Assembly (NCBI RefSeq): GCF_002803515.1
Contig: NZ_PHQX01000001.1
Coordinates: 806,001 to 870,000 of the forward strand
Length of the DNA stretch: 64,000 nucleotides
Source: Stenotrophomonas lactitubi
Lineage (GTDB): Bacteria; Pseudomonadota; Gammaproteobacteria; Xanthomonadales; Xanthomonadaceae
Direction of reading: 5' to 3'
Under the pieces are notes generated by a model. The model was given only the letters and a program-made list of their open reading frames with translations, did no database searches and was not told the origin of the DNA. The position numbers and the translations under genes were made by a program. Shown here in pieces: positions 52,909 through 61,557 of the stretch. Within the stretch, counting starts at the first letter, position 1. Each line of letters begins with the position of its first letter.

Positions 52909-54468
52909 ATGAATACCTGGATCGGAGGAGCCGTGCTGCTTGCGTGCACGACCATGGCCAATGCGGCGACGCCGCAGCAGCTGCAGGACCTGGATGCGAC
53001 CGTCGAGCGCGTGCGCGCGCAGTTCGACGTACCCGGTATCGCCGTGGCCGTGGTCAAGGACGGGCAGGTGGTGCTGGAGCGCGGCTGGGGCGTGCGTGAA
53101 CTGGGCAAGCCGGCGCCGGTCGAGGCCGACACCCTGTTCGCCATCGCCTCCAACACCAAGGCCTTCACTGCCACCTCGCTGAATCTGCTGGCCGAGGACG
53201 GCAAGCTGAAGATGGACGACAAGGTGATCGACCACCTGCCATCGTTCCGCATGTCCGATCCGTTCGTGACCGGGCAGATGACGATCCGCGACCTGCTTTC
53301 GCACCGCAGTGGCCTGAGCCTGGGCGCGGGCGACCTGCTGTTCTGGCCGACCACGTCCTACAGCAATGCCGAAGTCGTGCAGCGCCTTGGCCAGGTGCCG
53401 CTGAAAGGTGGTTTCCGCGAGCGCTATGCCTACGACAACATCCTGTATGCGGTCGCCCAGCAGGTGGTCGAGCACGTCTCGGGCATGAGCTACCAGCAGT
53501 TCCTGCAGACGCGCATCTTCGACAAGGTCGGCATGGCCGGCACGCGTTACAACGCCGATCACCTCAGGGCTGGCGACAACGCTGCGGTCGGTCACGCCAA
53601 GTACGATTTCAAGGATCTGCGTACCGTTGCGCCGTTGACCTGGTCGAACAACGCCGGGGCCGGTGGCATCTATTCCAGTGCCCACGACATGGCACGCTGG
53701 ATGCAGGTGCAGCTGGCCGAAGGCAAGCTGGCCGATGGCACGCCGCTGTTCACTGCCAAGAGCCAGCAGCAGATGTGGCAGATGATCACGCCGCAGACGA
53801 TTCCGGCGCCGAGCGTGCCGGAGCTGGCGCCGGCGCGGGCCAACTTCGCCGGCTATGGCGAGGGCTGGAGCCTGAGCGACTATCGCGGCCAGAAGCTGGT
53901 CTGGCACACCGGTGGCTGGCCGGGCATGGTTTCGCGGCTGACGCTGGTGCCGGGCGAGAAGCTGGGCGTGGTGGTGCTGACCAACCAGGAAGTGGGTGCG
54001 GCATTCAATGCGATCACGCTGAGCGTGCTTGATGCCTACCTGGGCGGTGAAAAGCACGACTGGGTGGATGCCTATGCGAAGGGCGTGGCCAAGGGCCAGG
54101 ACAAGGCCGACGAAGCGTGGGCCAAGCACCAGGCGGAGCGTGACAAGGGCAGCAGGCCGTCATTGCCGCTGGCCGGGTATGCGGCCACCTACCGCGACCG
54201 CTGGTATGGCGACATGGTCATCCGCGCGGAAGGCAAGGACCTTCGGCTGCGCTTCGCAAAGACGGCACAGTTGAGCGGCCGCCTGGAACACTGGCAGCAC
54301 GACACCTTCATCGTGCGCTGGGACGATCGCTCGCTCAATGCCGATGCGTTCGTGAATTTCAGCCTGGACCCGGATGGAAACGTGCGCGAGGTGCGCATGC
54401 AGCCGATCTCCGACCTGACCGATTTCAGCTTCGATTTCCAGGATCTGCTGTTCACCCCGGTGAAATAA
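52909..54468 (+). CDS. Serine hydrolase of the class C beta-lactamase/PBP4-like family
   Basis: A 519-residue exported enzyme (signal MNTWIGGAVLLACTTMANAA). The fold shows FAIASNTKAFTATSL, where SNTK is the SxxK nucleophile motif, YAYDN as the YxN motif, and LVWHTGGWPGMVSR, where HTG replaces KTG as in esterases and DD-peptidases of this clan. An extra ~120-residue C-terminal domain (PLAGYAATYRDRWYGDMVI to the end) is like DUF3471. Such proteins are usually peptidases or esterases, not resistance enzymes. It is not linked to creBCD. Confidence 0.9.
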   Translation: MNTWIGGAVLLACTTMANAATPQQLQDLDATVERVRAQFDVPGIAVAVVKDGQVVLERGWGVRELGKPAPVEADTLFAIASNTKAFTATSLNLLAEDGKLKMDDKVIDHLPSFRMSDPFVTGQMTIRDLLSHRSGLSLGAGDLLFWPTTSYSNAEVVQRLGQVPLKGGFRERYAYDNILYAVAQQVVEHVSGMSYQQFLQTRIFDKVGMAGTRYNADHLRAGDNAAVGHAKYDFKDLRTVAPLTWSNNAGAGGIYSSAHDMARWMQVQLAEGKLADGTPLFTAKSQQQMWQMITPQTIPAPSVPELAPARANFAGYGEGWSLSDYRGQKLVWHTGGWPGMVSRLTLVPGEKLGVVVLTNQEVGAAFNAITLSVLDAYLGGEKHDWVDAYAKGVAKGQDKADEAWAKHQAERDKGSRPSLPLAGYAATYRDRWYGDMVIRAEGKDLRLRFAKTAQLSGRLEHWQHDTFIVRWDDRSLNADAFVNFSLDPDGNVREVRMQPISDLTDFSFDFQDLLFTPVK

Positions 54469-54508
54469 CGCCGCCGGGCGTGGCGCTACTGTTTGGCCGA
54501 GCGGATTG

Positions 54509-54578
54509 GTAGCGCCGGACCACGTCCGGCGAGCGCGTAGCGCGGTTGCAGGGGCCGCCGGGCATGGCCCGGCGCTAC
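54509..54578. repeat. Inverted pair of GTAGCGCCGG REPs
   Basis: GTAGCGCCGGAC...GTCCGGCG and GCCGGGC-ATG-GCCCGGCGCTAC face each other between the hydrolase and ABC transporter genes. Confidence 0.85.
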
Positions 54579-54658
54579 CCGGAACCGGGGGCGGTCGTCG
54601 GCCGGCGTACACACGCGGCGTGGGATACTCCGTCGGCTATCGATGGCGAGGGAATGCG

Positions 54659-56491
54659 ATGTTCCGTTGGTTTGAATCCCTGATTCCGGTGTTTCCGCCC
54701 ATTGACGGGCGCATGCCGCCGCGCACCGTGGTGCCGTTCTACCTGCACTACCTGCGACCGGTGTGGCCGGTGCTGCTGGCCACCCTGATCGCCGGCCTGC
54801 TGCTGGCGCTGGTGGAAGTGGCGATGTTCGATTTCCTCGGCCGCATCGTCGACATGGTTGCCGAGCAGCCGGGCGCGGGTTTCTTCCAGCGCCACGCCGA
54901 TACCCTCGGCTGGATGCTGTTCATCACCGTCATCGCGCGCCCGATCCTGGTCGGTCTGCACAATCTGCTGGTCAACCAGGCCATCGTGCCGGGCCTGAGC
55001 AATCGCTCGCGCTGGTTGATGCACAACTACGTGGTGCGGCAGAGCCTGAGCTTCTTCCAGAACGACTTCGCCGGCAGCATGGCCAACCGGGTGATGCAGA
55101 CCGGTACCTCGCTGCGCGAGTCGGCGGTGCAGATGGTCGATTCGCTGTGGTACATCGTGGTCTACACCGGTACCGCGCTGTACCTGTTCGCGCAGGCCGA
55201 CTGGCGGTTGATGGTGCCGCTGATCCTGTGGCTGCTGGCCTACGTGGTGATCATGATCTACTTCGTGCCGCGCGCGAAGGAACGGGCCTGGATCGCGTCG
55301 GAGGCGCGCTCCAAGGCGATGGGACGCATTGTCGACGGCTACACCAACATTCCCACGCTGAAGCTGTTCGCCCATGGCGGCCGCGAGCAGGCCTATGTCG
55401 CCGATTCGATCCAGGAACTGGCGGTCAAGCACCGCGCGCAGACCCGGATCACCACCGGCATGGACCTGACCATCGCCATCGTCAACGGGTTCCTCATCGC
55501 CGGAACCTGTGGTCTTGCGCTGTGGCTGTGGAACGGCGGACACATCACTGTCGGCGCGATCACCCTGGCGACCGGCCTGGTGATCCGCATCCACAACATG
55601 TCCGGCTGGATCATGTGGACCATCAACGGCATCTTCGAGGACATTGGCACCGTGCAGGATGGCATTACCACCATCGCCCAGCCGCTGACCGTGCAGGACC
55701 GTGAGGATGCTGTACCGCTGCGTGTGACCCGTGGCGGCGTGCACTTCCAGGATGTCCATTTCCACTACGGCAAGAAGGGTGGCGTGATCGCTGGCCTTGA
55801 GCTGGTGGTGAAGCCGGGCGAGAAGATCGGCCTGGTCGGCCCGTCCGGTGCCGGCAAGTCGACGCTGGTGAACGTACTGCTGCGGCTGTACGACCTGGAA
55901 AGCGGTCGCATCCTGATCGACGACCAGGACATCGCCTACGTCACCCAGGAAAGCCTGCGCCAGCAGATCGGTGTGGTGACCCAGGACACCTCGCTGCTGC
56001 ACCGTTCGATCCGCGACAACCTGCTGTACGGCCGCCCGGATGCCAGCGACGAGCAGCTGCGCGCGGCCGTGGCCAAGGCGCGCGCAGAGGCCTTCATCGA
56101 TACGCTGGTCGACGGCGAAGGGCGTCGTGGCTACGACGCGCATGTCGGCGAGCGTGGCGTGAAGCTGTCCGGTGGCCAGCGCCAGCGCATCGCCATTGCC
56201 CGCGTGCTGCTGAAGGATGCGCCGATCCTGGTGCTGGACGAGGCCACCTCGGCGCTGGACTCGGAAGTGGAAGCGGCGATCCAGGACAACCTGGACGAAC
56301 TGATGGGTGGCAAGACGGTGATCGCGATCGCCCACCGCCTGTCGACCATCGCGCGGATGGACCGGCTGGTGGTGATGGACCAGGGCCGCATCGTCGAGAC
56401 CGGTACCCATGCCGAGCTGATCGAGGCCGGTGGCCTGTATGCGCGCTTGTGGGCGCGGCAGACCGGTGGGTTTGTTGCTGCCGAGGAGTAG
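54659..56491 (+). CDS. ABC transporter, fused permease and ATPase (ABCB type)
   Basis: A 610-residue exporter half-transporter. Six membrane segments span about residues 20-330 (VWPVLLATLIAGLLLALVEV onward), followed by the ATPase: Walker A VGPSGAGKSTLV, Q-loop VVTQDTSLL, signature LSGGQRQRIAIARV, Walker B ILVLDEATSALDS and the H-loop IAIAHRLST. It should act as a homodimer exporting lipid, peptide or drug substrates. Its TAG stop codon is supplied by the GTAG head of a REP. The start ATG at 54659 lies behind GAGGGAATGCG. Confidence 0.92.
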   Translation: MFRWFESLIPVFPPIDGRMPPRTVVPFYLHYLRPVWPVLLATLIAGLLLALVEVAMFDFLGRIVDMVAEQPGAGFFQRHADTLGWMLFITVIARPILVGLHNLLVNQAIVPGLSNRSRWLMHNYVVRQSLSFFQNDFAGSMANRVMQTGTSLRESAVQMVDSLWYIVVYTGTALYLFAQADWRLMVPLILWLLAYVVIMIYFVPRAKERAWIASEARSKAMGRIVDGYTNIPTLKLFAHGGREQAYVADSIQELAVKHRAQTRITTGMDLTIAIVNGFLIAGTCGLALWLWNGGHITVGAITLATGLVIRIHNMSGWIMWTINGIFEDIGTVQDGITTIAQPLTVQDREDAVPLRVTRGGVHFQDVHFHYGKKGGVIAGLELVVKPGEKIGLVGPSGAGKSTLVNVLLRLYDLESGRILIDDQDIAYVTQESLRQQIGVVTQDTSLLHRSIRDNLLYGRPDASDEQLRAAVAKARAEAFIDTLVDGEGRRGYDAHVGERGVKLSGGQRQRIAIARVLLKDAPILVLDEATSALDSEVEAAIQDNLDELMGGKTVIAIAHRLSTIARMDRLVVMDQGRIVETGTHAELIEAGGLYARLWARQTGGFVAAEE

Positions 56492-56510
56492 ATCCACGCC
56501 ATGCGTGGAT
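56488..56510. repeat. GTAGATCCACGC REP overlapping a stop codon
   Basis: GTAGATCCACGC-CAT-GCGTGGAT begins inside the last codons of the ABC transporter, whose stop TAG (56489-56491) is part of GTAG. Confidence 0.9.
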
Positions 56511-56597
56511 GCACCGCTCGGAAGGCAATGCTCCACAGGGTTGGTTGAAAGGAAACTGGGCTGATTTCTTGCTGCCAAGACCAGGAAAAGGTGCGCC

Positions 56598-56834
56598 TTG
56601 AACATTACCGACTTTCTGCTGATGGACTATGAGGGTGATGAAATCGAAGCGGATGCGCATGGCAGCAACATCGCATTCCTCTGCTTCGACTGCGGGCATC
56701 CAGTCCTGGCCAGCGCGTTGGATGAGCAGCGGGGCAGCGACGAGGAGCATCCGTCCAAATGCCGTGGCTGCGGTGCAGAGTATTTTCTCGATGTCCGGCC
56801 ACACGCGGAAAAACTCTACATCCACATGCTCTGA
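56598..56834 (+). CDS. Small zinc-ribbon-like protein of unknown function
   Basis: A 78-residue acidic protein. Two CxxC knuckles, FDCGH near residue 32 and CRGCGAEY near residue 56, should bind one zinc. The ends, MNITDFLLMDYEGDEIEAD and DVRPHAEKLYIHML, are not recognised. The start is a TTG at 56598 with AAAAGG nine bases upstream; no ATG is better placed. Its base composition is lower in GC than its neighbours, and it is flanked by REPs. It may have been acquired from elsewhere. Confidence 0.68.
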   Translation: MNITDFLLMDYEGDEIEADAHGSNIAFLCFDCGHPVLASALDEQRGSDEEHPSKCRGCGAEYFLDVRPHAEKLYIHML

Positions 56835-56844
56835 ACCGACGAGC

Positions 56845-56867
56845 ATCCACGCATGGCGTGGATCTAC
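56845..56867. repeat. GTAGATCCACGC REP (inverted)
   Basis: ATCCACGC-ATG-GCGTGGAT then CTAC directly after the zinc-ribbon gene. Confidence 0.85.
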
Positions 56868-56910
56868 TGCAGGATCCGGGTGGATGGGATGCGCCTGCAC
56901 ACATGGAAAT

Positions 56911-56940
56911 GAAAACGGCCCGGGTCTCCCCGGGCCGTTT
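56911..56940. terminator. Two-way intrinsic terminator
   Basis: AAACGGCCCGGG-TCTC-CCCGGGCCGTTT has A and T runs at both ends, between the converging zinc-ribbon and DUF885 genes. Confidence 0.85.
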
Positions 56941-56963
56941 GCGTTCAACTCACACCCGACCGA

Positions 56964-58772
56964 TCACTCGATCGGCTGGTCCAGCATCAGCTGGCGCGCG
57001 AAGCGCACCGGCGGGGCGCCGTAGGACAGCATCTGGTCGTGGTAGGCCTTCAGGTTGAACTTGTCGCCCAGCTTGTCCTGCATCGCCTTGCGGGTGTCGA
57101 AGTGTTCCTGTGCACCGACGAAGTAGGTCGGCAGCTGTGCCGAGGTCAGCTGCGCACGCACCCACTTGCCCGAGGCTTCGCTTTCCTGCTGGAAGGCGTC
57201 GTGGGTCATCAGGTGCATCGCCTTCTCGCGATCCCAGTTGTCCACGTGCACGCCCTGGTCGAGGATCGCGTTGGAGATGGTGCGCAGGTAGAACTTCAAC
57301 TGCACCAGGTGGAACAGCGGGTCGTTGTTGAGGTAACCCTGCTCCTGCATCATGCGCTCGGTGTAGACCGCCCAGCCTTCGGCGAACAGGCCCGAGCGCA
57401 GCACGGCGCGCAGGGTGGAGGGGAACTTGGCCGAGTGCCAGCCTTCCAGGTAGTGGCCCGGGGTGCCTTCGTGGATGCTCAGCAGGTGGATCATGCGCGA
57501 GTTGTACTCACGCAGGAACGAGTCAACCTGCTTGTCGTTCCAGTCGTCCGGAATCGGCGAAACGGCGTAGAACGTCTTCAGGTTCTTGTCCAGCGGGCCC
57601 GGCGAATCGCAGTACGCCACGGCCACGCCACGCTGGAATTCCGGCATCAGGATGATGTCCACCGGCGCGTCGGGCAGGGTCATCAGGTCGTGCTCGCGGA
57701 CGAACGCGGTGGACTGCTCCAGTGCGGCCTTGGCATCGTCGACAACCTTGTCGCGCGCCGGCTTGTCAGCGTAGGCCAGCTCCAGCGCGGCCTCGATCGC
57801 CTTCTGCTGCTGTTCGTCGCTCGGCTGCGCCGGCATTTCCGGTGCGCCCGGCTTGTCCTTCAGCACGGTCTGCGCGATGCCGTACATGTCCTCGCGCACG
57901 CGCTTCAGTTCGGCGCGCGCACGCTCACCGATCTCCTGCCGCGACAGCGAGGAATTCAGCGCGAACTTCAGCTTCTGGTCGTACTTTTCCGCACCGATGC
58001 GGAAGTCACCCTTGGCGTTCGGCACCAGGGTCTTGTCCAGCCAGGTCTGCTGCTCGTCCACGGCCTTCTTCAGGCCGTCGATGGCGGCCTGCAGGCGCTG
58101 CTGGTCGGCCTGCGGCAACTCGCCGATGTGCGGGGTGATGAAGGTATCGACGATGCTGAGGATGCCCTTGTTCTGCTTGGCCACGGTCTCGGCATGGATC
58201 TTCGGCACGCGTGCCGGATCCAGGTTCTCGCGGGCCTGGGCGAAGATCGCCGGCAGCTTTTCCATGCGCGCGGTGGCCGACTTCAGGCGCTCCGGCAGCG
58301 GCGCGAACTCGCGCGCCATCAGGCCGTAGATCGCGCTGCCGGCAACGCCGTTGTACAGCTGCGGGTCCCACTTGCCGGACTGCATCACCTCGGCATTCCA
58401 GATTTCCGACTGCAGCTGGTTGCGCAGGATCGCGGCATCCACCTGATTCTCGCGGCCCAGCTTGGCCACCTCGATCTTGTCCAGTTCGCCAAGCAGGCCC
58501 TTGTAGGCGTCCACGGTCTTCTGCTGGCCGGCCGCGCTCAGGTCGTCGATCTCGCTGTCATAGCGGTGGTCGCCGATCTGGGTGGCGCTGACCGGGGACA
58601 GCTGCATCCAGGTGTCCAGGGCACGCTTGGACAGGTCGGCGAAGGCGGCATCGACCGCCGCATCACCAGCCTGCTGGCTGGCGGCCGGGGTGGAACCGTT
58701 GGTCGGGGCATCGGCCGGCTGGCAACCGGCGAGGGCGGCGACGAGGGCGAGGGCAAGAAGATGCGGGCGCAT
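56964..58772 (-). CDS. DUF885 family lipoprotein, probable metallopeptidase
   Basis: A 602-residue exported protein with lipobox LAGC. DUF885 proteins resemble M32/M3-like peptidases. The active-site-like block is LLSIHEGTPGHYLEGWHSAK, with a His-Glu pair and a second His, and VYTERMMQEQGYL further on. It ends YGAPPVRFARQL. The start at ATG 58772 (MRPHLLALALVAALAGC) is preferred over ATG 58778 because AGGA then stands at normal spacing. Substrate unknown. Confidence 0.88.
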   Translation of the reverse strand: MRPHLLALALVAALAGCQPADAPTNGSTPAASQQAGDAAVDAAFADLSKRALDTWMQLSPVSATQIGDHRYDSEIDDLSAAGQQKTVDAYKGLLGELDKIEVAKLGRENQVDAAILRNQLQSEIWNAEVMQSGKWDPQLYNGVAGSAIYGLMAREFAPLPERLKSATARMEKLPAIFAQARENLDPARVPKIHAETVAKQNKGILSIVDTFITPHIGELPQADQQRLQAAIDGLKKAVDEQQTWLDKTLVPNAKGDFRIGAEKYDQKLKFALNSSLSRQEIGERARAELKRVREDMYGIAQTVLKDKPGAPEMPAQPSDEQQQKAIEAALELAYADKPARDKVVDDAKAALEQSTAFVREHDLMTLPDAPVDIILMPEFQRGVAVAYCDSPGPLDKNLKTFYAVSPIPDDWNDKQVDSFLREYNSRMIHLLSIHEGTPGHYLEGWHSAKFPSTLRAVLRSGLFAEGWAVYTERMMQEQGYLNNDPLFHLVQLKFYLRTISNAILDQGVHVDNWDREKAMHLMTHDAFQQESEASGKWVRAQLTSAQLPTYFVGAQEHFDTRKAMQDKLGDKFNLKAYHDQMLSYGAPPVRFARQLMLDQPIE

Positions 58773-58884
58773 CGGCATTCCTGTACGGGGTCAATCCCCG
58801 AGCATAGGCCCCCGGGGCTGCTTTGTCCCCGTGCCATAGGATTACCATGGGCGCACACAAGGACCCTCCAGCGGAGCGCAGGAC

Positions 58885-59241
58885 ATGGAATACCAGGGAA
58901 GCTGCCATTGCGGCAGGATCGCATTCACCGTGCAGGCTGATGCACCCATCAAGGACGTCATCGACTGCAACTGCTCGATGTGCCGCCGCCGCGGCAGCCT
59001 GCTCTGGTTCGCCCCGCGCGAGGCGTTCCAGCTGGGCACCGACATCGCCGACGTGGCGACCTACCAGTTCAACACCCACAACATCGATCACCATCACTGC
59101 CGCGCGTGCGGCACCGCGCCCTACAGCGAGGCGGTGGACCCGCGCAGTGGCCTGCCGATGGTGGCGATCAACGTGCGCTGCCTGCCGCAGGTAGAGCTGG
59201 GTGGATTGTCGATCACCTCGTTCGACGGAGCCTCGCGATGA
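58885..59241 (+). CDS. GFA (glutathione-dependent formaldehyde-activating) family protein
   Basis: A 118-residue CENP-V/GFA fold protein with zinc cysteines in GSCHCGRIAF, DCNCSMCRRRG and HCRACGTAPY. The family includes S-hydroxymethylglutathione synthase, but most members are uncharacterised. The gene overlaps the next one by four bases (ATGA), indicating coupling to a DUF4349 protein with no obvious shared chemistry. Confidence 0.9.
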   Translation: MEYQGSCHCGRIAFTVQADAPIKDVIDCNCSMCRRRGSLLWFAPREAFQLGTDIADVATYQFNTHNIDHHHCRACGTAPYSEAVDPRSGLPMVAINVRCLPQVELGGLSITSFDGASR

Positions 59242-60047
59242 CGGCGCCTCGCGTGTGGACGCGTGTGGTTATCGTGCCGGCATTGCTGCTGGCGCTGGCG
59301 GCCTGTGCCAAGAACGGTGAGCGAGCGCAGGAGTCCGGCGCAGTCGCTGCCGATGCCGATGCCGCTGTCGCTTCGCCGGAAGGCGCTTTCCTGGCCTACG
59401 AGCACGATGTGCAGGTGCAGCTGGAAGCGGCGCAGATCGCGCCGCGCATCCAGCAGGTCGCACAGGCCTGCCAGAACGCGAAGTTCGGAGAGTGCGCGGT
59501 GCTGCAGGTGGATCAGCGCAGTGGCGAACAGCCCAGTGGCGAAGTCAAGGTACGCATCGCGCCGAAGGGTGTGGAATCGCTGATCGGCCTGGCCGGCGAA
59601 GGCGGCAAGCTGCAGGCGCGCAATACGCGTGCCGAGGACCTGGCCCAGCAGGTGGCCGACACCGCGCTGACCAAGGCACGCCTGGAGAAGGAGCACGCGC
59701 GGCTGCTGTCCTACCAGGACCGCGGCGATCTGAAGATCGAGGATCTGATGGCGATCACTACGCGCCTGTCGGAGATCGAGGCGGGTGTGGAGCAGGCCAC
59801 CAAGGACGCCGCCCAGCAGCGCAGGCGCATCGATACCCAGCTGGTGACGATGCATTTCGACACCACCTCCGGCCAGCGTAGCCGCAGCGAGATCGGCGAA
59901 GCACTGAGCGAGTCGGGCAGCATTCTCAGCACCAGCGTGGCATTCCTGATCCGAGCTGCGGCGGCATTGCTGCCGGTGGGTCTGGTGGCGCTGGTGATGG
60001 CCTGGATCGTCCGTGCGCTGATCCGTCGTCGCCGCCGCAAAGCCTGA
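59238..60047 (+). CDS. DUF4349 domain membrane lipoprotein
   Basis: A 269-residue protein with lipobox-like signal LLALAACAKNG, an N-terminal periplasmic domain (~residues 50-140), a long coiled coil (RAEDLAQQVADTALTKARLEKEHA to TKDAAQQRRRID), and a C-terminal membrane helix AALLPVGLVALVMAWIV with a basic end. This is the DUF4349 layout. It starts within the stop of the GFA gene. Function unknown. Confidence 0.86.
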   Translation: MTAPRVWTRVVIVPALLLALAACAKNGERAQESGAVAADADAAVASPEGAFLAYEHDVQVQLEAAQIAPRIQQVAQACQNAKFGECAVLQVDQRSGEQPSGEVKVRIAPKGVESLIGLAGEGGKLQARNTRAEDLAQQVADTALTKARLEKEHARLLSYQDRGDLKIEDLMAITTRLSEIEAGVEQATKDAAQQRRRIDTQLVTMHFDTTSGQRSRSEIGEALSESGSILSTSVAFLIRAAAALLPVGLVALVMAWIVRALIRRRRRKA

Positions 60048-60067
60048 TCGATACCGCGCGATGCGCT

Positions 60068-60128
60068 CGCCGGGCATGGCCCGGCGCTACCGGAATGTGC
60101 AGAAGGTAGCGCCGGGCCATGCCCGGCG
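60068..60128. repeat. Pair of GTAGCGCCGGGC REPs
   Basis: CGCCGGGC-ATG-GCCCGGCGCTAC and GTAGCGCCGGGC-CAT-GCCCGGCGG, 16 bases apart, between converging genes. Confidence 0.86.
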
Positions 60129-60133
60129 GCTGT

Positions 60134-60427
60134 TCACCCTTCGTCGGTCTCGTATTCGACGAACACATCCAGTTCCAGCGCCAGTTCCTGCACCGCATCG
60201 CGCACCTTCTGCGCGGTGCTCTCGTTGCCTACTTCCACTTCCAGTTCGTGGGTACCCGGGCCGATGTCGTCGGACAGGCCGGCCGAACTGGAATCATCGT
60301 CATCCATGTGCGGCATCAGGTCGTCGGTCTCTTCGACGTGTTCGATGCCTTCCAGGCCGAGCAGCAGGTCGCTGATCGCACGGGCATCGTCTTCAGTTCC
60401 GGTAATTCGCAGTCGCAGCAGGGCCAT
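60134..60427 (-). CDS. Small, very acidic protein of unknown function
   Basis: A 97-residue cytoplasmic protein rich in Asp and Glu. It starts MALLRLRITGTEDDARAISD, holds a linker of Asp and Ser (MDDDDSSSAGLSDDIGP), and ends DAVQELALELDVFVEYETDEG. The outer parts look like one split alpha/beta domain with an acidic loop. It lies between two opposite-facing neighbours and has no operon partner. No family recognised. Confidence 0.72.
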   Translation of the reverse strand: MALLRLRITGTEDDARAISDLLLGLEGIEHVEETDDLMPHMDDDDSSSAGLSDDIGPGTHELEVEVGNESTAQKVRDAVQELALELDVFVEYETDEG

Positions 60428-60496
60428 GGCGGAAGCACGTTGTGGGGTTCGCCTGCAGCCTAGCCAGCGCCGGGCAAAGATCGGGTGAGGGCGCAG

Positions 60497-61441
60497 TCAG
60501 CCGGGTGTGCTCGGGCGCCCCAGCAGGCTGTCGGGCAACGCGGGAATAGGCGTGCGTTCGTCCTGCGCCTGGCTCAGCAACCAGTCGATGAACAGCCGCG
60601 CGGCGGGGCTGGGCGGCCGCCCTTCGGCATGCACCACGTAATAGGCATAGCGTGCCTTCATTGCAGGACCTGGCAGGCGCACCAGCTCATAGCGCTGCAG
60701 ATAAGGCTGGGCGACGTGGGTGCGTGCCAGCACCGCGCCCATGCCATACACCGCCGCGCGCATCGCGTCGGTACTGTCGGCGAAGGTGTGCATCGCCGGC
60801 AACGGCGACGGCGGGCGCACGCCGGCGTGGCGGAACCAGTCGCGCCAGCCCTGTGGTGACAGATCACTGAGCAGCGGCAACTCAGCAATGCGTGCCGGGT
60901 CTTCCAGTACTTCGACACCGGACAATGCCGGGGACGCGACGGGAAAGAGGTTGTCGTCCATCAGGTGCTGCGCGTGCAGTCCGGGCCACTGGCCCAGTCC
61001 ATAACGGATGCCCACCTCCGGGCCGTTTTCGTCGTAGCGGTCCAGGCCACTACCCGTGTGCAGCTCGATGCGGATGTGTGGATGGGCCTGGGTGAAACGG
61101 GGTAGACGTGGCAACAGCCAGCAATACGACAATGAGCGCAGCGTAGCGATCCGCAGCGGCACGCTGTCCGCGTCCGGCTGCAGATGGTGGGCGACGGCGG
61201 CCACATCGGTGAACGCGGCGCTGGCGGCGTCGGCCAGCTGCCGGCCTTCGGCCGTCAGTCGTACACCGCGAGCATGGCGCAGGAACAAGCGCGTGGCCAG
61301 CACCTCTTCCAGGCGACGCACATGGTGACTGACCGCGCTGGCGGTCAGATGCAGTTCCTGCGCCGCCTGGGCGAAGTTCTGATGGCGCGCGGCGACCGCG
61401 AAAACGGCCAGCGCAGGAAGCAGGGAAGGGCGTAGCAGCAT
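60497..61441 (-). CDS. LysR family transcriptional regulator (GcvA-like)
   Basis: A 314-residue regulator. The N-terminal winged HTH is LPALAVFAVAARHQNFAQAA then QELHLTASAVSHHVRRLEEVL; the effector domain has LSYCWLLPRLPRFTQAHPHI and VGIRYGLGQWPGLHA. The arrangement is GcvA-like. It is divergent from an EamA transporter over 116 bases, the common layout in which LysR controls its neighbour. The start at 61441 begins MLLRPSLLPALAVFA. Confidence 0.9.
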   Translation of the reverse strand: MLLRPSLLPALAVFAVAARHQNFAQAAQELHLTASAVSHHVRRLEEVLATRLFLRHARGVRLTAEGRQLADAASAAFTDVAAVAHHLQPDADSVPLRIATLRSLSYCWLLPRLPRFTQAHPHIRIELHTGSGLDRYDENGPEVGIRYGLGQWPGLHAQHLMDDNLFPVASPALSGVEVLEDPARIAELPLLSDLSPQGWRDWFRHAGVRPPSPLPAMHTFADSTDAMRAAVYGMGAVLARTHVAQPYLQRYELVRLPGPAMKARYAYYVVHAEGRPPSPAARLFIDWLLSQAQDERTPIPALPDSLLGRPSTPG

Positions 61442-61452
61442 GTCCAGCCTCA

Positions 61453-61468
61453 AGCCATATTTGTGGCT
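61453..61468. promoter_or_regulatory. Candidate LysR operator
   Basis: AGCCA-TATTTG-TGGCT is a perfect inverted repeat 11 bases upstream of the LysR start, in the gap shared with the EamA gene. It suits an autoregulatory LysR site, though it is not a plain T-N11-A. Confidence 0.5.
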
Positions 61469-61557
61469 GGCAGCGATACTACGCGCTTGTGCAGCGGGCG
61501 TCTGCGGCCGATCCTGTGTGGCCAGACCAGCGCCACGTTGACGGACGGACACAGAAG

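Noticed and set aside
52909..54468. Beta-lactamase resistance gene
   Set aside because: The SxxK and YxN motifs fit the fold, but HTG replaces KTG and a DUF3471-like domain follows; such proteins are mostly peptidases or esterases.
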